From contig JALRLQ010000100.1 of assembly GCA_023254365.1 (NCBI GenBank), positions 1 through 5,443 of the forward strand: a stretch of 5,443 nt of DNA. The letters run 5' to 3'. The notes under the pieces are model-generated. The model saw only the letters and a list, made by a program, of their open reading frames with translations, was not told the DNA's origin and searched no databases. Below, one piece after another: positions 1-5,407 of the stretch (position 1 is its first letter; the number at the start of each line of letters is the position of its first letter). The translations under genes were made by a program, and so were the position numbers. The DNA is from Candidatus Poseidonia sp. Its GTDB lineage: Archaea; Thermoplasmatota; Poseidoniia; Poseidoniales; Poseidoniaceae.

Positions 1-178
1 CATCAATGTTCGAAATTCCTTCGCAGTACCTCGTTTTGCTATATACGCAAGAAGCCTTTTTGGCAAATTACTGAAAATCTCGCCCCCGAACCCCCCCTTG
101 AAGGGCAAAAGTGACACATTTCGAAGAATGTCATCGGAAGCGTTCAATATCCCTTTCCATTTCGCAGGGTTGAGAACG
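1..178. other. Upstream region with no supported gene; TATA-like site and C-runs
   Basis: No gene can be assigned here. A TATATA hexamer at 40-45 is palindromic and could serve either direction. On the plus strand it would give a leader of about 110 bases before the ATG at 179. On the minus strand it lies about 40 bases before an ATG at 3-1 that would run out of the window. Two C-runs (83-87 and 91-97) precede a TTG at 98 that is in frame with the ATG at 179. That frame has no stop from base 2 onward, so an N-terminal extension of the next gene cannot be excluded. Another plus frame is open from base 3 and stops at 72-74, and could be the tail of an upstream gene. None of these alternatives has further support. 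Confidence 0.4.
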
Positions 179-331
179 ATGACAGCTGTTGAAGGATACT
201 GCATGAAGTGCAAAACCTACGGTCCTATTCGAGATGGAACCGAGATCAAGATGGCCAACGGGCGTACGCGCATGGCCGGCTCTTGTTCACAGACAGGCTG
301 CACCGGTAAGATTTCGAAGATCATTGCTTGA
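179..331 (+). CDS. DUF5679-like mini zinc-ribbon protein (50 aa)
   Basis: This small protein of unknown function resembles the DUF5679 family, common in archaea and some bacteria as stand-alone single-ribbon proteins of about 50 residues. The order is a YCMKC knuckle (Cys8, Cys11), a central stretch with MANGR at residues 25-29, a second cysteine pair (Cys36, Cys41) and a GKISKII tail. The four cysteines probably bind one zinc ion. The second pair is spaced C-x4-C instead of the usual C-x2-C. The ATG at 179 was chosen because it gives the normal family length with the ribbon close to the N-terminus. An in-frame TTG at 98 would add 27 residues without recognisable features. There is only a weak purine-rich stretch (GGGTTGAGA) before the ATG. 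The stop codon lies in the loop of a strong hairpin. A tRNA gene follows on the same strand. The small size suggests a nucleic-acid or protein-binding accessory, but no specific role is known. Confidence 0.8.
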   Translation: MTAVEGYCMKCKTYGPIRDGTEIKMANGRTRMAGSCSQTGCTGKISKIIA

Positions 332-350
332 CGCCATCTTCGTCTTACCG
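304..350. repeat. Nested 8 + 7 bp stem-loop across the DUF5679 gene's stop codon
   Basis: CGGTAAGA at 304-311 pairs exactly with TCTTACCG at 343-350. Directly inside, CGAAGAT at 315-321 pairs exactly with ATCTTCG at 336-342. The result is a 15-bp stem with one TTT bulge (312-314) and a 14-base loop (322-335) that contains the TGA stop codon at 329-331. The outer right arm abuts the inner one without a gap, so the two stems would stack. It may act as an mRNA 3' end or stability element or a processing site. It has no long T-run, so it is not a classic intrinsic terminator. Confidence 0.65.
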
Positions 351-356
351 AATTCG

Positions 357-363
357 TTTAATA
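357..363 (+). promoter_or_regulatory. TATA-like box for tRNA-Val
   Basis: TTTAATA lies 27 to 33 bases before the first base of the mature tRNA, as expected for an archaeal TATA box with a short or absent 5' leader. The BRE-like purine context is weak. The call rests on spacing and base composition only. Confidence 0.45.
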
Positions 364-389
364 CCGAAGTTTGGTGGCACAATTACCTA

Positions 390-463
390 GGGCTCGTGGT
401 CTAGGGGTTTATGACGTTGCCTTGACATGGCAAAGATCGAGAGTTCGATTCTCTCCGAGCCCA
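390..463 (+). tRNA. tRNA-Val (anticodon GAC)
   Basis: A complete cloverleaf can be drawn. The acceptor stem GGGCTCG (390-396) pairs fully with CGAGCCC (456-462), and the discriminator base is A463. The D-arm lies at 399-415 with a 3-bp stem and GGGG in the loop. The anticodon stem TTGCC/GGCAA (417-421/429-433) closes the loop TTGACAT with anticodon GAC at 424-426, which reads the valine codons GUC and GUU. The variable loop is AGATC. The T-stem GAGAG/CTCTC holds the loop TTCGATT. Conserved U8, G10, C25 and the TTCGA core are present. There is no intron and no encoded CCA. It lies between the DUF5679 gene and a convergent minus-strand operon, with a TATA-like box of its own. Confidence 0.95.
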
Positions 464-485
464 CTAATGAAATTCATCTATCTAC

Positions 486-505
486 CATTGGAATGTATTC
501 CAATG
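486..505. terminator. Perfect 9-bp inverted repeat between convergent units
   Basis: CATTGGAAT (486-494) and ATTCCAATG (497-505) are perfect inverted copies around two bases. As RNA this would be an 8-bp stem with a TGTA tetraloop. It lies 23 bases after the tRNA and 26 bases beyond the stop of the minus-strand ribbon gene, so it could mark transcript ends from both sides. No strong T-run follows on either strand, so the terminator role is an inference from position. Confidence 0.45.
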
Positions 506-530
506 TTGGTGCTGTGTGAAAAAGATATAC

Positions 531-899
531 TCAATCTTCATCCGTAATCTCTTCAGGGTCCGGTAGAGATTTTTTTTCCAGATGGATTGGTGGTTCATCT
601 GCATCATCAAAGGTAAAATCAGTTGAGCCACCATCCCATGAACGAACATCATCGGTTTCTTCAAATTGTTCATCGGGAATTTCTGCCCCGGGACCCAAGG
701 AGTAAATGCTCGGGTCCACGGCTTCAACTTCAACATCCAGGTCGCGATTCGGTGGTGGCGCCTCTCGTTCTTCCATGATTGAACCGGCGTGGAATGTGCC
801 GCATTCAGGGCATCGGTAAATCCCTTTTTTGTCAACGCACCCGCATGCCGGGCATACGGCCATGCCGTTAAACGCCGTTAGTGGATCGACTTCATCCAT
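531..899 (-). CDS. Small acidic zinc-ribbon protein of unknown function (122 aa)
   Basis: I do not recognise a named family. Residues 16-33 carry a compact ribbon, CPAC (Cys16, Cys19) and CPEC (Cys30, Cys33), separated by ten residues including a KKGIYR stretch. This is typical of rubredoxin-like knuckles that bind one zinc ion. Cys21 is an extra cysteine just after the first pair. The rest (about residues 41-122) is strongly acidic, rich in Asp, Glu and Pro, without predicted membrane segments, and probably largely disordered. The ATG at 899 follows the upstream gene's TGA by four bases, which implies co-transcription and probable translational coupling. A purine-rich GAGTGAG overlaps that stop and may serve as ribosome site. 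A second ATG at codon 13 just before the ribbon is a possible alternative start. The shared CPEC ribbon style and acidity suggest it works with the upstream membrane protein. Confidence 0.75.
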   Translation of the reverse strand: MDEVDPLTAFNGMAVCPACGCVDKKGIYRCPECGTFHAGSIMEEREAPPPNRDLDVEVEAVDPSIYSLGPGAEIPDEQFEETDDVRSWDGGSTDFTFDDADEPPIHLEKKSLPDPEEITDED

Positions 900-903
900 G
901 TGC

Positions 904-2892
904 TCACTCGAGGAACATGTCGTCTTGATAGCCCGTTACGAGGTCGCCTGTACCGTCCTCTTCGATGGTCACTGTCCCCTCTTCATCGTCAAATTCAAGG
1001 ATGGTTCCAAACACTTCTTCGTCGTCGAGTACCAGGCCAATGTGGGAGCCAACATCAATGGTGTCCTCACCATCTTCGTCGTCATCATCTTCAACGTCTT
1101 CGGCATCTTCCACTTCGTCCTCAAGATCATCGTCGTCGTGATCGTCTTCCTCGGGCTCAGCCTCCGCCCCCTCATCCTCGTCCGCGGCATGTGCTTCGGC
1201 AGCTTCGGCTTTATCATCGGTGAATTCTTTCATTGCTTTTGCACGAGCCCGCCAAGCCGGTGCTTTCACGAGGTGCAAGAACAACGAACCAGCGATGCCA
1301 ACGATGGAGATGAGCAACAACACGATACCGTCCCAGTAGAATCCTTTGGGCATTGAAGATGCGCCCTCTGCTCCTGCGAGAGGCGTGAGCGAGTTCTTAC
1401 ACCCGCCATTTTGGAATTCGTTGTCGCATGGGTACACGGTGACACCATCGACCAATTCCATGCTCGAAGGAGGGACGATGCCGTTGTCCATCGCCTGGTA
1501 AACCACGTTACCTCCGGAGCCATCAACGGGGCCAACCATCGCATTGACCAACACCAAGATGATCAACAATCCAAACCCAACATGAACGATAGGCCAAACA
1601 CTGTCGTTCCAGGTCTTGGACATCATTCGCTTTTGCCAGATTGTGGGGAATTCTTTCTCTGGCGCATGTGTTTCGACTGCCTCATCATGGTCCTCGAGTG
1701 TTTCGAGAGAACCAATGAATTCTGTAACGTCAATCATACCGTCTCCATCACCATCAACGCCTTCCATGATAGAATCTACGTCAACGTCTTCGAGAACGTC
1801 ACCGTATTTTTCGGTCAGCGATTTTGCGAGTTCGTCAAGGGAAATCAAGCCGTTTCCATCTACGTCCAATTCGTTAAACATCCGTTGTGCTGAAATTTCA
1901 TGCTCATCCATCATATCGGCAAGGGCTTGGAGTGGATGGACTTCAGGCTCAGTGGGTTCCTCTTCCAAATCAAAGTCTTCGTCCTCAATGCCATCATCCT
2001 CGGGCTCGCTCACCTCGTAGTCTTCCTCAGCAGCGTCTTCCTCTGTCTCATCAAGTGATTCGGTGGATTCAGCGACAACATCCTCCGCCTCTTCTGAATC
2101 GATTTCGTCAAGAGGTTCATCGTCTTCATCAACATCATCAACGATTTCTTCTGCGGATTCTTCAACTTCTTCACCAGCAGATTCCGCTTCTTCAGTTGCA
2201 TCTTGCTCATTCCATGCTTGTGCGGCGGCTTCCAATTCTTCCTTCTTGAGATAGGAGTTATCATCACCGTTGTGATTCGCAGCGAATGCGATGAATGCTT
2301 CTTTTTCAGATGCATCAATGCCATGGGATTTCATGACTTGTGAGAGGACATTCTCGCTGTAAGCGAGACCACTTTCTTCTTCATTCGGTGCTTCTTCCAC
2401 ATTGACTTCGGAAGGATAAGCGCCTGAATCGCCTTCCGACTCGCCCATGAGGATGCTTTCAAATTCATCCAAATCGATGACACCGTTACCATCCGCATCA
2501 ATTTCAGCGACCAGACGCTCAACCTGCGAGGGTGGAAGATCTGCAAGGTTGAGTCCCAACAAGCCTGCTTTCAGCTCGGAGGAATCAATGGTCCCATCTG
2601 AATTTTCATCAAATTTATCAAACAATTTACGGATATTGATGCCGGTTGAATGGACCCATGAACGGAGAATATCAACGACGTCATCAGCGACAAACACGAC
2701 GCCACATTCAGGGCACCGAGTGGAATCCAATGGAACCAATTGCTGACATGCGCCACACTCGCCGAGCGCCTCTTCGGACACGCCCGAAAACTTTGTGTTG
2801 CACTCAGGGCATTGTTCAGAATCAAGGGGAATCACGGTTCGACATGCACCACATTCTGCCATCGGCACGCTGTCTTTTTCTTCATCACTCAT
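904..2892 (-). CDS. Membrane protein with two zinc ribbons and EF-hand calcium-binding repeats (662 aa)
   Basis: The function is unknown. The architecture suggests a calcium-sensing membrane protein. Two near-identical ribbons come first (Cys14/17/28/31 and Cys46/49/60/63, each CGAC then CPEC). Canonical EF-hand loops follow at 95-106 and 132-143 (DADGNGVIDLDE), then a degenerate third unit at about 206-219, an acidic linker (224-319), and two more canonical loops at 343-354 and 380-391. Predicted transmembrane helices lie at about 432-453 and 522-542. Basic residues before the first and after the second put both ends in the cytoplasm and a 68-residue loop with Cys489 and Cys498 outside. The tail is an Asp/Glu tract (569-610) and a short, probably beta-rich domain (611-662). 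The ATG at 2892 is preferred over the TTG at 2925 because GGTGGA lies three bases before it and a TATA-like box about 35 bases upstream. It is the first gene of a two-gene operon. The EF-hand and ribbon motifs are clear, while the role is not. Confidence 0.88.
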   Translation of the reverse strand: MSDEEKDSVPMAECGACRTVIPLDSEQCPECNTKFSGVSEEALGECGACQQLVPLDSTRCPECGVVFVADDVVDILRSWVHSTGINIRKLFDKFDENSDGTIDSSELKAGLLGLNLADLPPSQVERLVAEIDADGNGVIDLDEFESILMGESEGDSGAYPSEVNVEEAPNEEESGLAYSENVLSQVMKSHGIDASEKEAFIAFAANHNGDDNSYLKKEELEAAAQAWNEQDATEEAESAGEEVEESAEEIVDDVDEDDEPLDEIDSEEAEDVVAESTESLDETEEDAAEEDYEVSEPEDDGIEDEDFDLEEEPTEPEVHPLQALADMMDEHEISAQRMFNELDVDGNGLISLDELAKSLTEKYGDVLEDVDVDSIMEGVDGDGDGMIDVTEFIGSLETLEDHDEAVETHAPEKEFPTIWQKRMMSKTWNDSVWPIVHVGFGLLIILVLVNAMVGPVDGSGGNVVYQAMDNGIVPPSSMELVDGVTVYPCDNEFQNGGCKNSLTPLAGAEGASSMPKGFYWDGIVLLLISIVGIAGSLFLHLVKAPAWRARAKAMKEFTDDKAEAAEAHAADEDEGAEAEPEEDDHDDDDLEDEVEDAEDVEDDDDEDGEDTIDVGSHIGLVLDDEEVFGTILEFDDEEGTVTIEEDGTGDLVTGYQDDMFLE

Positions 2893-2895
2893 GCG

Positions 2896-2901
2896 TCCAC
2901 C
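2896..2901 (-). promoter_or_regulatory. Ribosome binding site that decides the 662-aa protein's start
   Basis: On the minus strand GGTGGA ends three bases before the ATG at 2892. It matches the archaeal GGTG-type Shine-Dalgarno core. The upstream TTG at 2925 would be very close to the promoter, so this site favours the ATG. Confidence 0.5.
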
Positions 2902-2923
2902 AAATTTAGGCAGAGCGTGGGAC

Positions 2924-2930
2924 AATATAA
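2924..2930 (-). promoter_or_regulatory. TATA-like box for the ribbon/EF-hand operon
   Basis: The minus strand reads TTATATT at 2930-2924, 32 to 38 bases before the ATG at 2892. This spacing predicts an mRNA start near 2900 and a very short leader that just includes the ribosome site. The box overlaps the TTG that would extend the reading frame, which argues against that start. Confidence 0.5.
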
Positions 2931-2958
2931 TGCTTGATGGAAAACACTCCCCCGGGGA

Positions 2959-2964
2959 TTAATT
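2959..2964 (+). promoter_or_regulatory. Possible TATA-like box for the DUF835-like gene
   Basis: TTAATT lies 41 to 46 bases before the ATG at 3005, placing the mRNA start near 2987 and leaving a short leader with the ribosome site. The alternative is the AATATAAT at 2924-2931, which overlaps the divergent operon's box and would give a leader of about 50 bases. Neither is decisive. Confidence 0.3.
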
Positions 2965-2969
2965 CCATA

Positions 2970-2997
2970 GGGCGCCCACGCCCACGGTGTTGTGGGG
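2970..2997 (+). repeat. Palindrome, tandem GCCCAC copies and hairpin over the ribosome site
   Basis: GGGCGCCC at 2970-2977 is a perfect 8-base palindrome. GCCCAC is repeated in tandem at 2974-2979 and 2980-2985. Either CCCAC copy (2975-2979 or 2981-2985) can pair with GTGGG at 2992-2996, which overlaps the start of the GGGGAGG ribosome site. This could mask translation initiation, but the stem has only five pairs. Confidence 0.35.
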
Positions 2998-3000
2998 AGG
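2994..3000 (+). promoter_or_regulatory. Strong Shine-Dalgarno site for the DUF835-like gene
   Basis: GGGGAGG ends four bases before the ATG at 3005. It decides for this start over the in-frame GTG at 2987, which lies upstream of the site. Confidence 0.6.
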
Positions 3001-3004
3001 CATC

Positions 3005-3865
3005 ATGGTCGGACTGTACACAACGGAGTTGGTTGAACCTAATCTCCTTTACAGCGCCGTTCAAGACCATGTGACAGGCACGCATGCGCATCTTCATTGT
3101 TACAGTCGACTCCCACTGCGCCAACTTTTGCGTCATGTTTCGGCACAAAATGCAACAGCATGGTGGATTTCTGAACATCCTTCGGCGCAATCGGTTCAAC
3201 CGTCCAGGGATGTGATTCTCAATCACATCCTGTCCCAACCCGTAAAAGAGCACGATGTTGTGCTCATAGAGTCATTGGAATGGTTGGTCGCCCGTAACGG
3301 TGAAGATGCTATTTTGGAATTGATCCAACAATTGGATACAGAATCGAAAACCCACGGCTATTCAATTCTGTTCCCGGTGGACCCCCTCTCCCTGAGTCAA
3401 CGGTTTTGGAAGCGACTGCGAGCCATCGCCCCAGCGTACGACGTACTCAACGAACTACACGTATCAGAAGCTCATCATGATGATCTTCCCGTTCAAGAAA
3501 ATGACGACATCAACGAGGTTGATGTGACAGATGAAATGCCCGATATTATCCATTTGGTCAGCATTCCACGGCACGGTTTCAATCACACCATCCTCGCACG
3601 TCGAATGCTTCAATGGAAGCGAATGGGATTCGACCTCGCCGAACTGGAACCTGCCATGACGATGCAAGACCTTGATCATGCACACGAACTGTACAAGTCA
3701 ACAGAACACACTGTCACGCAGGCCATTGATGCTTTGCGTTATCTCATCGCTCAACAATCGCGACTGACTGTCACCGAACGTGAACGCACCCATTATCGTT
3801 TGATGAATCTCATCGACATTGACGAAACAGTAAGAGAACTCGAACATCTTGTGTCATTGCGGTAA
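3005..3865 (+). CDS. DUF835-like protein (286 aa)
   Basis: Residues of about 28-142 fit the DUF835 pattern seen in archaeal signalling-type proteins. There is an N-terminal strand and helix, then a TAWWISE strand (51-57), an acidic strand and turn VVLIESLEWLVARNG (85-99), a helix, and a second strand followed by FPVDPLSLS (123-131). The overall fold recalls a P-loop-like alpha/beta sheet without a Walker A motif. An acidic, variable linker (about 153-180) joins to a helical C-terminal part with the motif WKRMGFDLAELEPA (204-217), a module recurrent in Thermoplasmatota-type proteins, and probable coiled-coil or helical segments to the end. There is no signal peptide or membrane helix, so it is probably cytoplasmic. 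It is divergent from the ribbon/EF-hand operon and overlaps hutH tail to tail by 12 bases. DUF835 has no established biochemical role; sensing or partner binding is an inference. Confidence 0.75.
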   Translation: MVGLYTTELVEPNLLYSAVQDHVTGTHAHLHCYSRLPLRQLLRHVSAQNATAWWISEHPSAQSVQPSRDVILNHILSQPVKEHDVVLIESLEWLVARNGEDAILELIQQLDTESKTHGYSILFPVDPLSLSQRFWKRLRAIAPAYDVLNELHVSEAHHDDLPVQENDDINEVDVTDEMPDIIHLVSIPRHGFNHTILARRMLQWKRMGFDLAELEPAMTMQDLDHAHELYKSTEHTVTQAIDALRYLIAQQSRLTVTERERTHYRLMNLIDIDETVRELEHLVSLR

Positions 3866-5407
3866 GCGCCCGCACTCTGCCTGTAGGCGAGCCGCCCAAC
3901 CGCCGTCAAGCAATTCACGAGCAATACGCTGCAATTCGGTGGACGTTGTACGGTCGCCTGCGAGCGGCGGGCTGATGCTGCGCACCATGCGCCGAAACGC
4001 CTCAACATGATCAGAAGAAGAAAGGGTGGCGTGCTCGAGAGCCTCGCAAGCAATCAAGGCCTCACAAGCCAGCACTTCGGCAAGCCGCTGGACGCCCTGA
4101 TAGAGATTCCAGGCGGCGGTGGCACCCATGCTCACGTGGTCTTCCTGCCCAGCTGAAGTGCTGGTTGAAAAGGCGCTACGAGGCATGGTCTGGCCGTGCA
4201 GTTCCGCAAGCGAGGAACCTGCAACATATTGGACGATCATGAGGCCCGATTCCAACCCCGAGTCTTTTGCCAAAAAGGCCGGAAGGCCACTTTTTGCCGG
4301 ATCGAGGATTTGATCCATCCGACGTTCTGAGATTGAGCCCAATTCAAACAAAGCCAAACTCATAGCGTCGCAGACCGTTGCTACGATTTCTCCGTGAAAA
4401 TTTCCTTGCGACATCACTTCGTGTGGCCCTGGGTTGTCTGGTTCGGGGAAAATCAAAGGGTTGTCCGTTGCGCTGTTTAATTCAATATCGAGCATCTCCG
4501 TGAGTCGATGAAAGGATTCGATGACCGCACCATGGACTTGTGGCGCGCAACGGAACGAGTAGGGGTCTTGGACACGATCGCAGTCCTTGTGCCCTTCCAT
4601 GATGGCTGATTGTGAAAGAACAATGCGCAGACGCTCCGCAACAAGACGTTGGCCTGGATGTGGTCTCGCTTCATGTATCTGCGGATTAAACGGCGTCAAG
4701 CTGCACGAACGCGCATCCATTGATGCCCCGAGAATGACGTCAGCGAGCAGCAGCAAGGATTTGAGCTGTTGTTGCGCAAGGAGTGCAAATGCAGTCATTT
4801 GACTCGTACCATTGATGAGTGAAAGACCATCCTTTGCAGTCAATTTGACCGGGACCAAACCCCTCTCAAACAACACATCTCGTGTTGGTTGAGCGACGCC
4901 ATCGACCCATACTTCTCCTTCACCCATCAACGCCAAAGCAAGATGCGATAGTGGTGCTAGATCTCCACTTGCACCAAGGCTTCCAATTCTTGGAACGACA
5001 GGATGGATACCCTCGTTGAGGTAGGTGACCAACTGACGGATGCAATCCTGATGGATTCCTGAGTGCCCTTTGCAGAGTGAATTCAACCGAACGGCCATCA
5101 TGGCTCGTACATCCCTCACACTCATCGGTTCACCCAATGCCGTCGCGTGCGAACGAATGAGATTGATTTGGAGATCTTCAATATCCTCCTGTGAAATTCG
5201 TTCAGCAACCAAGGCGCCAAATCCTGTGTTGATGCCATACACCGTTTCTCCTGTGGCTACGATGCGTTCAACGACAGCGCGTGCGGCATCGATACGCGGC
5301 CAAGCATCGTCCGACACAGAAACCTTGGCTCGTTGCTCTGAAACCATCAATACTTCTTGCAGGCTGAGCGTTCGCCCATCGAATTGGACAACGCGTTCGT
5401 CCGTCAA
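3854..5407 (-). CDS. hutH: Histidine ammonia-lyase
   Basis: This enzyme removes ammonia from L-histidine to give trans-urocanate, the first step of histidine degradation in the cytoplasm. The 517 residues match the usual length of about 500-515. The MIO cofactor forms from Ala146-Ser147-Gly148 inside GSLGASGDLAPLSH (142-155). Other family active-site residues, by analogy with the Pseudomonas putida enzyme, are Tyr57 (YGINTGFG), His87 (RSHA), Asn199 (LINGTSQ), Tyr283 and Arg286 (QDPYSFRC), Phe337 (GNFHG) and Glu422 (GQEDHVSMG). The His87 and Glu422 pair supports histidine rather than phenylalanine or tyrosine as substrate. The TTG start is supported by AAGGAGG seven bases upstream and by an in-frame stop eight codons before it. 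The TTG overlaps the TGA of the upstream gene (TTGA), which implies an operon with coupled translation. It is the last gene of that operon and converges on the DUF835-like gene. No active-site residue is missing. Confidence 0.96.
   Translation of the reverse strand: MTDERVVQFDGRTLSLQEVLMVSEQRAKVSVSDDAWPRIDAARAVVERIVATGETVYGINTGFGALVAERISQEDIEDLQINLIRSHATALGEPMSVRDVRAMMAVRLNSLCKGHSGIHQDCIRQLVTYLNEGIHPVVPRIGSLGASGDLAPLSHLALALMGEGEVWVDGVAQPTRDVLFERGLVPVKLTAKDGLSLINGTSQMTAFALLAQQQLKSLLLLADVILGASMDARSCSLTPFNPQIHEARPHPGQRLVAERLRIVLSQSAIMEGHKDCDRVQDPYSFRCAPQVHGAVIESFHRLTEMLDIELNSATDNPLIFPEPDNPGPHEVMSQGNFHGEIVATVCDAMSLALFELGSISERRMDQILDPAKSGLPAFLAKDSGLESGLMIVQYVAGSSLAELHGQTMPRSAFSTSTSAGQEDHVSMGATAAWNLYQGVQRLAEVLACEALIACEALEHATLSSSDHVEAFRRMVRSISPPLAGDRTTSTELQRIARELLDGGWAARLQAECGRLPQ

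Noticed and set aside
54..64. GCC-TTTTT-GGC as a terminator hairpin
   Set aside because: A three-base stem is too weak, and no gene end is established upstream.
118..320. ATTTCGAAGA occurring twice (118-127 and 311-320)
   Set aside because: A ten-base direct repeat with palindromic TTCGAA inside is likely chance, and the second copy is explained by the hairpin at 304-350.
829..1356. A 175-codon plus-strand open frame opposite the operon
   Set aside because: It lies antisense to the acidic tail and linker regions. Asp/Glu codons read backward give few stops and many Val, Phe, Ile, Ser and Leu codons, which explains the long frame. It has no domain and no promoter of its own.
1363..1440. EGF-like look of the CDNEFQNGGC stretch in the outer loop
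   Set aside because: Only two cysteines are present in the loop, while an EGF domain needs six. A single disulfide is all that can be proposed.
1411..2254. Several plus-strand frames, some Ser-rich or Pro/Gln/Leu-rich
   Set aside because: These are low-complexity shadows of the acidic EF-hand protein on the other strand.
2893..2925. TTG start at 2925 for the EF-hand protein
   Set aside because: It overlaps the TATA-like box and lacks a ribosome site, while the ATG at 2892 has one.
4119..4802. Plus-strand open frames inside hutH
   Set aside because: They are opposite a well-supported enzyme with intact catalytic motifs and show no domain of their own.
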